Source of the DNA: Mxb001 sp049431945
Lineage (GTDB): Bacteria; Actinomycetota; Actinomycetes; S36-B12
Length of the DNA: 6,745 nt
Direction of reading: 5' to 3'
NCBI GenBank assembly: GCA_049431945.1
Contig: JBMTDJ010000090.1
Coordinates: 1 to 6,745, forward strand
Below, one piece after another: positions 1 through 5,743 of the stretch (the stretch's first letter is position 1; each line of letters opens with the position of its first letter). Below the pieces are notes generated by a model, which was given only the letters and a program-made list of their open reading frames with translations, made no database searches and was not told where the DNA came from. The translations under genes were made by a program, and so were the position numbers.

Positions 1-586
1 CATCGAAGAAGTCCGCCCACGAGGTCACCTCGACGCCAGTCTTGGTCGGGTCGTATGCGATGCCCGTGGTGCCGTACATGTAGGGCGCGGTGTAGAGGCG
101 GCCCGGATCGAAATAGACGTCGAGGAATTCCGGCTTGATGTACTGCCCGTTGGGGAACGCCGCTGGGTCCACCTCTTGGAGGAGTCCGAGTTCGATCATC
201 TGAGCCACCATGTAGTCACTCGGCACGATGACGTCGTAGTTGGCCCCGCCGGCCTGGAGCTTGCTGAGCAGGGTCTCGTTCGAGTCGTAGTTGTCGAGGT
301 TGACCGTGATTCCTGTCTCCGACTCGAAGCGATCGATCAGATCGGGTGAGATGTAGTCCGTCCAGTTGTAGAGGTTGAGCTCCCCACCGTTGGGTGTGGG
401 GAAGTCCGCCGCTGGTGCCTCCGGACTGGCGTCGTCCGCCGGAGCGGCCGACGACGCAGGGGCGCTGCTGGTCTCGGCGCCACCCCCGACGGTGGTTTCA
501 CCGCCGCATGCGGACAGGGCGAGAACGCCCGTCAAGCCGAACGCCAGCATGATCCCTGACGCTCGGCGGTTTCTCCACCGTTTCAT
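1..586 (-). CDS. potD: PotD-like polyamine-binding lipoprotein, 3' end cut by window edge
   Basis: Extracellular solute-binding protein of the spermidine/putrescine importer; it captures the polyamine outside the cell and delivers it to the PotB/PotC channel. The first 195 codons are visible. Residues 1-27 are a lipoprotein signal peptide: Arg/Lys-rich start, hydrophobic core (12-24) and lipobox L24-S-A-C27, so the mature protein should be lipid-anchored at Cys27. A Gly/Ser/Ala/Pro-rich linker follows (28-66). The mature domain then opens with LNLYNWTDYI (70-79), the hallmark of PotD, whose Trp and Thr contact the polyamine in E. coli PotD. VPSDY (121-125) and the YGTTGIAYD segment (171-179) also match the family. 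The ATG at 586 is chosen because AGAGG (594-598) lies 7 nt upstream; the earlier ATG at 591 hits a stop after one more codon. It lies 4 nt after potC, as the last visible gene of the operon. Exact ligand (putrescine, spermidine or another cation) cannot be read from this part. Confidence 0.95.
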   Translation of the reverse strand, partial: MKRWRNRRASGIMLAFGLTGVLALSACGGETTVGGGAETSSAPASSAAPADDASPEAPAADFPTPNGGELNLYNWTDYISPDLIDRFESETGITVNLDNYDSNETLLSKLQAGGANYDVIVPSDYMVAQMIELGLLQEVDPAAFPNGQYIKPEFLDVYFDPGRLYTAPYMYGTTGIAYDPTKTGVEVTSWADFFD

Positions 587-590
587 TTCA

Positions 591-1391
591 TTACCTCTTC
601 CTTCTCGCGATGATGTACGACACAGTGACGATGAGGATGCTCACGAGGAGCAGCAGGGTGGACAGCGCGTTGACGCCCGGGGTGATCGCGTTGCGGATCA
701 TCCCGAAGATGTAGACGGGGAGTGTCGTGCCTCCCGCACCCGCGAGGAAGTACGACACGATGAAGTCGTCGAGGCTGATGATGAAGGCCAGGAGCGCGCC
801 CGCGACAATCCCCGGCGCTAGGAGCGGCAGGGTGATGCGGCGGAAGATCACCCACTCGTTGGCCCCGAGATCCGCGGCCGCCTCGTAAACCGAAAGATCA
901 ACCGAGCGCAGGCGTGCACGGATGGGCAGAAGGGCGAACGGGATACAGAAGGCCGTGTGCGCCAACGTGATCGCATCGACCCCGAGGGGGAAACGGATCT
1001 GCACGAAAAGCGCAAGGGTCCCGATGGCGAAGACGATTTCGGGGATGACGAGGGGTGCCATGATCAGTGACCAGGCGATGGTGCTTCCGGCTCGGGCCAT
1101 CCTCAGCAATCCGATTGCCAATCCCGTGGCGAAGATGACTGACAGCACTGTGGAGATGCTCGCAACCCGCAGCGAGTTAATGACCGCCCGTTGGATGTCA
1201 TCGTTGCCGAGGACGTCCGCGTACCACTCGAGGCTGAAGCCCTTCCACACCGTCACTACGCGGTTGCTGTTGAAGGAATACCCAACGACGAAGATCAGAG
1301 GGATGTAGAGAAAGCCAAAGACGACGGCTGCTATCGGCCCGAAGAGCGGGAAGTTCTTCAGGGATGTGCCCGTCCCACGCGGTGAGGTCAT
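591..1391 (-). CDS. potC: PotC-like polyamine ABC transporter permease
   Basis: Second membrane subunit of the importer, pairing with PotB to form the channel. It has 266 aa, close to the usual PotC length (about 260-270). About six membrane helices can be seen, roughly at residues 18-40, 72-96, 106-130, 142-158, 192-214 and 240-262. The cytoplasmic EAA loop, which docks on the ATPase, is at 170-189 (starts EAAADLGA, ends RRITLP, with the conserved Gly). The C-terminus is basic (ARRKR). ATG at 1391 overlaps the potB stop in an ATGA arrangement, with GGAG (1400-1403) 8 nt upstream, which points to translational coupling with potB. The order A-B-C-D and the short N-terminal tail identify it as the PotC rather than the PotB type. 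Confidence 0.95.
   Translation of the reverse strand: MTSPRGTGTSLKNFPLFGPIAAVVFGFLYIPLIFVVGYSFNSNRVVTVWKGFSLEWYADVLGNDDIQRAVINSLRVASISTVLSVIFATGLAIGLLRMARAGSTIAWSLIMAPLVIPEIVFAIGTLALFVQIRFPLGVDAITLAHTAFCIPFALLPIRARLRSVDLSVYEAAADLGANEWVIFRRITLPLLAPGIVAGALLAFIISLDDFIVSYFLAGAGGTTLPVYIFGMIRNAITPGVNALSTLLLLVSILIVTVSYIIARRKR
594..598 (-). promoter_or_regulatory. Ribosome binding site of potD
   Basis: AGAGG on the minus strand, 7 nt before the potD ATG at 586 and inside the last codons of potC. It supports the 586 start over the internal Met13 start, which would remove the basic part of the signal peptide. Confidence 0.7.
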
Positions 1392-2317
1392 AGCAGGGAC
1401 TCCAGGCTCTGACCGCTTCCGCGCCGACTCGTCCGCTTGGCGATCACGGCAAAGATGACCAGGGCCAGCATCACGATGACGAGCACCATGACGGACAGGG
1501 CGGCACCGAATGGCCAGTTGCGAGACGCGCCGAATTGGGCCGCGATCACATTGGCGATCATCGATGTCTTACCGCCTCCGAGCAGTTCCGGAGCGAGATA
1601 GGAGCCGAGTGCGGGGATGAAGACGAGGATGAAGCCCGCGATGACGCCGGGCCGGACGGCGGGCAGGACGATCCGCCTGAGCACGGTGAGTTTGGCGGCG
1701 CCAAGGTCGTAGGCGGCCTCGGCCAGGCGGAAGTCGAAGCGCTCGGCGCTCGCGTAGATCGGCAGGATCATGAACGGCAGGAAGGAGTAGACGAGGCCGA
1801 CGATCGTGGCGAAGGGCGTGTATAGCATCGAGATGGGCTCGCTGATGATCCCCAACCCGCCCAGCGCTCCATTGATCGGGCCGTTGTCGTTGAGGATGAT
1901 GACGAATGCGTAGGTCCGGATGAGCAGGCTCGTCCAGAACGGGATCGTCACGAGGAAGACGAGCAGGGTGCGCCACTTTGGCGGACGCGTCGCGATCCAC
2001 AGGGCGATGGGGATGGAGAGCACCAGGCACACGACGGCGGTGATCAGGGAGTAGAGCACAGAGTTGAAGAAGATCTGCAGGTATGTCGGGTCGAAGGCGC
2101 GCTCGCCGCTCAGGGATTCGGTGTAGAAGAGTTCGACGTATGGCTGCACGGTGAATTCCCACCGCACGCCGACTCCCAACTTCGCGCGGCTGAGGAACGA
2201 GAAGATCAGGATGATGACGAGCGGGGCGAGGACCAGCGCAACCAGGTAGGCAAGTCCGGGGAGGCCAGCAAGCCACGACCCCTGACCGGCACGTGCCTGC
2301 GTCCGCTGCCTCGCCAC
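1388..2317 (-). CDS. potB: PotB-like polyamine ABC transporter permease
   Basis: First membrane subunit of the importer. It has 309 aa, slightly longer than E. coli PotB, mainly through a basic N-terminal tail of about 17 residues. Predicted helices lie near 19-41, 86-108, 117-141, 165-187, 222-244 and 272-294. A large external loop (about 45-85) follows helix 1, as is usual in PotB. The EAA loop is at 200-219 (EAAYDLGA to RRIVLP). The start is GTG at 2317, whose first base is shared with the potA TAG stop, a 1-nt overlap. GGAGG (2322-2326) lies 4 nt before it, within the last codons of potA. The stop overlaps the potC start by 4 nt. All this favours one polycistronic, translationally coupled message. 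Confidence 0.95.
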   Translation of the reverse strand: MARQRTQARAGQGSWLAGLPGLAYLVALVLAPLVIILIFSFLSRAKLGVGVRWEFTVQPYVELFYTESLSGERAFDPTYLQIFFNSVLYSLITAVVCLVLSIPIALWIATRPPKWRTLLVFLVTIPFWTSLLIRTYAFVIILNDNGPINGALGGLGIISEPISMLYTPFATIVGLVYSFLPFMILPIYASAERFDFRLAEAAYDLGAAKLTVLRRIVLPAVRPGVIAGFILVFIPALGSYLAPELLGGGKTSMIANVIAAQFGASRNWPFGAALSVMVLVIVMLALVIFAVIAKRTSRRGSGQSLESLL

Positions 2318-3393
2318 TATGCCTCCACCACGCGCAGGCTCCCGTCGCGAAACGCGATCTCACAGCGACCCCCGGTCGCGAGAGCGTGGGCGGTAGCGGC
2401 TGGCTGCCGGGACGCCAGCGTGGTGTCGCCGACCTGGACGACGGTGTGCAAGTCGCCGCCGATGAACGTCGCATCGATGACCTCGAAGCGCCCCGATGGA
2501 TCTGCGCTGATGGTGACGTCCTCCGGTCGCACGGCGATCGTCATGCGTCCGGGAGCTGGTTCGGGGGAGTCCCCCGCCCACGCCGCCGTGGGCACCGGAC
2601 CCCAGCCGGCAATCACCGCGGGGCCACTGCCTTCGGTGAGAGGCACAAGGTTGGCCTCGCCGATGAAGTCGGCGACGAAACTGGTGGACGGTCGCAGATA
2701 GACGTCTCGGGGAGCGCCCACCTGCACGATCCGCCCCTCGTTGAAGACCGCAACCTGGTCGCCCATGGACATGGCCTCGTCCTGATCGTGAGTGACGAGG
2801 ATGAAGGTGATGTGAGTCTCCTGCTGGAGACGCTTGAGTTCGAGTTGCATTCCCCGGCGCAACTTCAGATCTAGGGCCGACAGCGGCTCGTCGAGCAGGA
2901 GAACCTCGGGCTCCTTCGCCAGAGCTCGAGCAAGTGCGACCCGCTGTTGCTGGCCCCCGGAGAGCTGTTGCGGCCGCCGGCCCCCGAGTCCGGAGAGCTT
3001 CACGAGGTCGAGGGACTGCTCCACCTTGCGTGTGATCTCTGACTTGGGCAACTTGTCCATCTGCAGGCCAAAGGCGATGTTCTGCGCCACCGTCATGTGT
3101 GGGAAGAGCGCGTATGACTGGAACACGGTGTTCACGCGCCTCTTCCAGACCGGCACCGTGTCGATGCGCTGGTCCTGGAGCAGGATCTCGCCGCCATCGG
3201 GCGACTCCAGCCCAGCGATGCAGCGCAACAACGTCGTCTTGCCGCAGCCGGAGGGTCCGAGCAGCACCGTGAAGGAGCCCTCCGCAACATCGAGGCTGAC
3301 GTTGTCCAGCGCGCGGACTTCGCCGCCCTCGGGCGTCGCGAAGGACTTGGACACTCCGCGGACCTGGAGGGCCAAGGGCTTGTTGGCGGTCAA
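2317..3393 (-). CDS. potA: PotA-like polyamine ABC transporter ATP-binding protein
   Basis: Cytoplasmic ATPase that powers the importer. It has 358 aa, typical for PotA. Every ABC motif is intact: Walker A GPSGCGKTT (46-54), Q-loop Gln92 in FQSYALFPHM, signature LSGGQ (144-148), Walker B LLLDEP (165-170) with catalytic Glu169, D-loop SALD (172-175) and switch His202. Residues from about 247 form the C-terminal TOBE-type regulatory domain (AVRPEDV at 287-293), usual in the spermidine/putrescine and related CUT1-like ATPases. The start is TTG at 3393: an in-frame TGA lies 12 nt upstream, so no longer form exists, and AGGAGG (3398-3403) is placed for this codon rather than for TTG7 or GTG14. First gene of the operon. 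Iron or sulfate importers have similar ATPases, but the PotD partner settles the class. Confidence 0.96.
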   Translation of the reverse strand: MTANKPLALQVRGVSKSFATPEGGEVRALDNVSLDVAEGSFTVLLGPSGCGKTTLLRCIAGLESPDGGEILLQDQRIDTVPVWKRRVNTVFQSYALFPHMTVAQNIAFGLQMDKLPKSEITRKVEQSLDLVKLSGLGGRRPQQLSGGQQQRVALARALAKEPEVLLLDEPLSALDLKLRRGMQLELKRLQQETHITFILVTHDQDEAMSMGDQVAVFNEGRIVQVGAPRDVYLRPSTSFVADFIGEANLVPLTEGSGPAVIAGWGPVPTAAWAGDSPEPAPGRMTIAVRPEDVTISADPSGRFEVIDATFIGGDLHTVVQVGDTTLASRQPAATAHALATGGRCEIAFRDGSLRVVEA

Positions 3394-3397
3394 CCGT

Positions 3398-3403
3398 CCT
3401 CCT
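3398..3403 (-). promoter_or_regulatory. Ribosome binding site of potA
   Basis: A full AGGAGG, 4 nt before the TTG start at 3393. The spacing is somewhat short but the match is strong, and it decides the unusual start codon. It directly adjoins the palindrome at 3405-3414. Confidence 0.75.
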
Positions 3404-3404
3404 C

Positions 3405-3414
3405 ACACCGGTGT
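3405..3414. promoter_or_regulatory. Candidate repressor site 1 (palindrome ACACCGGTGT)
   Basis: Perfect 10-bp palindrome in the leader between potA and the divergent TetR gene, 11 nt from the potA start and next to its ribosome binding site. It shares the core CGGTGTT with the palindrome at 3441-3453. TetR-family repressors commonly bind short inverted repeats in the intergenic region beside their own gene. That this is such a site is inference. Confidence 0.4.
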
Positions 3415-3437
3415 TGACCCAGCGGCGATCTAGGCGG

Positions 3438-3466
3438 AGACTAACGGTGTTAGGTGCCGAGCGGAA
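3438..3466 (-). promoter_or_regulatory. Possible promoter of the potABCD operon
   Basis: On the minus strand, a -10-like TAGTCT (3438-3443) stands 17 nt after a weak -35-like TTCCGC (3461-3466). This would start the transcript near 3430 and give a leader of about 37 nt. The -10 overlaps the palindrome at 3441-3453, as a repressor site would. Only the -10 and the spacing support it; the -35 is poor. Confidence 0.3.
3441..3453. promoter_or_regulatory. Candidate repressor site 2 (CTAACGGTGTTAG)
   Basis: Perfect inverted repeat with 5-bp arms CTAAC/GTTAG around GGT. It lies in the 120-bp gap between divergent potA and the TetR gene, and overlaps the possible potA -10. It shares CGGTGTT with the palindrome at 3405-3414; the two centres are about 37-38 bp apart, near three and a half helical turns. 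A repressor bound here could act on both directions. Binding is inferred from position and symmetry only. Confidence 0.45.
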
Positions 3467-3513
3467 GGCTGTAACTACAACGTGATCTTCACAGCCCGTG
3501 GCCCGGGTCCCTC

Positions 3514-4143
3514 GTGAGCACGACGACGACCCGGCTGGCCGTCACGCCGGACCGCATCGCGGCCGAAGCGCTCGCGCTACTGGACGAGGGCCCCGACGAG
3601 TCCGTCCTCACGATGCGCAGCCTCGCGTCGCGCCTGGGGATCCAGGCGCCATCCCTCTACGCCCATGTCTCGGGAATGAGCGAGATCCACGACCTGGTCC
3701 ATGCCCTCATCAACAGCACGATCGACGTCTCAGTGCTCGAAGGGTCCATGGATCCCGACGACCTCGCCGTTTTTGGGCGCCGCTATCGCGAGGCCTATCG
3801 GACCCACCGCGTCGCTGCATCGATGATCGTGTCGCGCAGCGTCAATCGCGATCACGCATTGCGGATCTACGAGCCCATCGCGGCGTTCTTCACCCGCTAC
3901 GGAGTGTCTACTGGGCGCGTCATGCCACTCATGGCGTTGTTCGACAACCTCGTGCTCGGATCAGCAGTGGAGCCATTCAGCGCAGGCTTCACCAGTCCGG
4001 CTCGTGACTATCGCGCGTCCTTTCCCGCACTCTCCGATGCCCTGGGATGCATCGCGCGCAATCGCGTCGACGATGAGGCGTTCGAGACAGGCATGGCAGC
4101 CTTCCTCGGCTTGCTTCGGGCCGAGCGGGTCACTGTGCGATGA
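3514..4143 (+). CDS. TetR-family transcriptional repressor
   Basis: One-component DNA-binding regulator of 209 aa, the usual size. The N-terminal helix-turn-helix is at about 33-53: TMRSLASRLGIQAPSLYAHV matches the TetR pattern of a recognition helix ending in LYxHV. The C-terminal part (about 85-205) resembles the all-alpha ligand domain of the tetracycline repressor itself (TetR_C_1 type), with THRVAA near 97-102 and LVLGSAVEP near 146-154 at the expected places. It is divergent from potABCD, whose control is its most likely job together with its own. The ligand is unknown; a polyamine or the amino acid precursor would make sense but is inference. The GTG at 3514 is the first possible start after an in-frame TAA at 3472. 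There is no clear ribosome binding site before it. The 3' end overlaps the convergent decarboxylase gene by 14 nt. Confidence 0.92.
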   Translation: MSTTTTRLAVTPDRIAAEALALLDEGPDESVLTMRSLASRLGIQAPSLYAHVSGMSEIHDLVHALINSTIDVSVLEGSMDPDDLAVFGRRYREAYRTHRVAASMIVSRSVNRDHALRIYEPIAAFFTRYGVSTGRVMPLMALFDNLVLGSAVEPFSAGFTSPARDYRASFPALSDALGCIARNRVDDEAFETGMAAFLGLLRAERVTVR

Positions 4144-5626
4144 CGCGCATGCGGTCGACCCTGGGGTCGATGCTTCCCCGCACCCAGCCGTACGGCGAGG
4201 CCGCGGTGGAGCGCAGGAAGTCGATGATCGCTGGCGTGAGGATCTCCCCGGGCAGGATGTTCGGCACGCCGGGCGGATAGGCGGCTAGCGAGTCCGCCGA
4301 TACCCGACCAGTCGCCTCCCCAGCGGGCACCAACTCAGTCGAACTGAAGTATGCCTCGCGCAGATCCATCGCCCTCTCGGCGAGCGGCGGCAGGTGGATC
4401 GGCGGATGGTCGCCGAGGTCCATCTCCGGAAGCTCATGCAGGGCGTCGACGAAGTAGTCGACATCCAGGCGACTCCCAGCACCGACGAGTCCCACGATGC
4501 ATGAGTCGGTGGCCATTTCGACGTGGATGCTGCTGCGTTCCTCGAGTAGTCGCCGCGCGACATACCCCGGGGTGCCGCCCGAGCGGGTGTCCACGACGAT
4601 GCGCAGGGGATCGAGCGCGATCACGTCTGGGGCTGCGTGAATAGACGGATCAGGGTCGACAAACCGGCCGCGCTCATTGAGCAGTGCTCTCGCACGTTCG
4701 AGGTCGGCGATACTCGCGCCAATTCCTGGCAGGCCGTTGAGTTGCAGGTCGCGCCGGGCAAGGTCCAGTGAGGCGAAGAGCAACGCGGACGGGCTCGTCG
4801 TCTGGACCGTCGTCATCGCCCGGTCGATCAAGGGCTCGAGGAGGTCCCCATAGGGGCCGTCGGCGAGATGGAGCATTGCCGACTGAGTCAGGCTCCCGCC
4901 GAGTTTGTGGGTGCTCGAGATGACCAGGTCCGCCCCGCTTTGTAGGGCAGATGCGGGCAGTTCCGGATGGAAGCCGAAGTGACTGCCCCAGGCTTCGTCG
5001 ACGACGAGCGGGATTCCCCGGTCGTGAGCGACCTTGGCAAGTGCCACCACATCCGCGCAGGCCCCGAAGTACGAAGGTGTCACGACGTAGGCCGCGACCG
5101 CATCGGGGTGCTGCGCGAGCCGCGCGTCGAGGTCAGCCGCCGTAACTCCGTGGGCGATGCCCAGGGCAGGGTCGATCGACGGAAGGACGAACTCCAATCT
5201 CAGGCCGGCAAGAATCGCACCATCGATCACGGAGGTGTGCACGGAGCGCTGGACCACCGCAGTGTTGCCCAGATTGCGCAGCGCCAGGCAGGCCACGTGG
5301 TTGCCTTGCGAGGCGCCGTTGGTGAGGAACCATGTACGTCGCGCACCCCATGCGTCGGCGGCGAGGGACATCGCCTGCTGCAGCGGACTCGGGTCGGTCG
5401 ACCCGGGTTCAGGCAGATCCACCCCCTCGGTGAACATCGGGATATCCATCGCGAGAAGTTCCGGACCGGCGAGCGAAGCCAGTGCCGTGTGATGGGAAGG
5501 CTGATCCTGATGACCGGGTACGCCGAGTCGCGTCCATGGCCCTTCCGCATTGCGGTGCAGGGCGTCGGCGTAGGGGGCACGAGCTGCGTCGTGCATGGGC
5601 ACATCGGGCGGAAGCGCGTCAGTCAC
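4130..5626 (-). CDS. PLP-dependent Orn/Lys/Arg decarboxylase (short form)
   Basis: Fold-type I, PLP-dependent decarboxylase that converts ornithine, lysine or arginine to putrescine, cadaverine or agmatine in the cytoplasm. It has 498 aa from the GTG chosen here, like the short Bacillus SpeA type and without the extra wing domain of the roughly 710-750 aa enterobacterial enzymes. Numbering from this start: VPGH 36-39; TNGASQG 102-108, phosphate binding; His130 in VHTSV, expected to stack on PLP; Asp210 in VVDEAWG, binding the pyridine nitrogen; Lys241 in SSTHKLGGS, the Schiff-base lysine; C-terminal YPPGVPNILPGE 450-461. The frame is open to a GTG at 5725, but family similarity begins only around residues 14-25 here, so a start at 5626 (GTG) or 5596 (ATG) is more likely; neither has a strong ribosome site. 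Substrate cannot be decided from sequence. It is divergent from an amino acid binding protein gene and convergent with the TetR gene. Confidence 0.93.
   Translation of the reverse strand: MTDALPPDVPMHDAARAPYADALHRNAEGPWTRLGVPGHQDQPSHHTALASLAGPELLAMDIPMFTEGVDLPEPGSTDPSPLQQAMSLAADAWGARRTWFLTNGASQGNHVACLALRNLGNTAVVQRSVHTSVIDGAILAGLRLEFVLPSIDPALGIAHGVTAADLDARLAQHPDAVAAYVVTPSYFGACADVVALAKVAHDRGIPLVVDEAWGSHFGFHPELPASALQSGADLVISSTHKLGGSLTQSAMLHLADGPYGDLLEPLIDRAMTTVQTTSPSALLFASLDLARRDLQLNGLPGIGASIADLERARALLNERGRFVDPDPSIHAAPDVIALDPLRIVVDTRSGGTPGYVARRLLEERSSIHVEMATDSCIVGLVGAGSRLDVDYFVDALHELPEMDLGDHPPIHLPPLAERAMDLREAYFSSTELVPAGEATGRVSADSLAAYPPGVPNILPGEILTPAIIDFLRSTAASPYGWVRGSIDPRVDRMRVIAQ
4155..4170. 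repeat. Short inverted repeat just past the TetR stop
   Basis: TCGACCC and GGGTCGA separated by TG; as a hairpin this gives a 6-bp stem with a CTGG loop. It lies 11 nt after the repressor stop but inside the last codons of the opposing decarboxylase gene. There is no T-run after it on either strand, so it is not a standard intrinsic terminator. It may be a chance product of the coding sequence. Confidence 0.3.
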
Positions 5627-5743
5627 GTGCTCATCCAAGCGTCCGGGCGATTCGGGCTCGATTTGGGGGCGATCTGGCCATTTCACCCCATCGAGAGCAG
5701 ACCCGTGGCAACAATGGCCGCACACGCCTACGTGAGGAGTCCC
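5627..5743. promoter_or_regulatory. Divergent promoter region, decarboxylase / binding protein
   Basis: A gap of 117 bp if the decarboxylase begins at 5626. It should hold promoters for both genes, but no convincing -35/-10 pair was found in either direction. On the minus strand TTGCCA (5707-5712) is a fair -35 without a good -10 at 16-18 nt. There is one inverted repeat, GGCCATT (5676-5682) with AATGGCC (5713-5719). The CGGTGTT core of the potA-side palindromes does not occur here. Confidence 0.5.
5734..5739 (+). promoter_or_regulatory. Ribosome binding site of the amino acid binding protein
   Basis: GAGGAG 4 nt before the ATG at 5744, similar in strength and spacing to the potA site. It fixes the start, although the frame stays open for several hundred bases upstream, opposite the decarboxylase gene. 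Confidence 0.8.

Noticed and set aside
1569..2474. 301-codon open frame on the minus strand across potB and the end of potA
   Set aside because: Arg/Pro/His-rich composition typical of an off-frame reading of GC-rich genes; potA and potB motifs occupy the other frames.
2360..3406. 348-codon open frame on the minus strand across potA
   Set aside because: Out of frame with the intact ABC ATPase motifs and Arg-rich without recognisable domains.
3482..3492. GTGATCTTCAC, resembling a CRP-type GTGA/TCAC site
   Set aside because: The spacer is 3 nt rather than the 6 nt of CRP-type sites, and 4-bp arms are expected by chance in a region of this size.
3498..4007. 169-codon plus-strand frame overlapping the TetR gene
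   Set aside because: Arg/His/Pro-rich shadow of the regulator, whose helix-turn-helix and ligand domain are clear in the other frame.
4155..4170. Hairpin as intrinsic terminator of the TetR gene
   Set aside because: The stem is only 6-7 bp, it lies inside the decarboxylase coding sequence, and no T-run follows.
4967..5743. Long open frame on the plus strand running into the amino acid binding protein, as if it had a 259-residue N-terminal extension
   Set aside because: It lies antisense to the well-conserved decarboxylase, looks like no protein, and the lipoprotein signal peptide and ribosome binding site at 5734-5739 place the true start at 5744.
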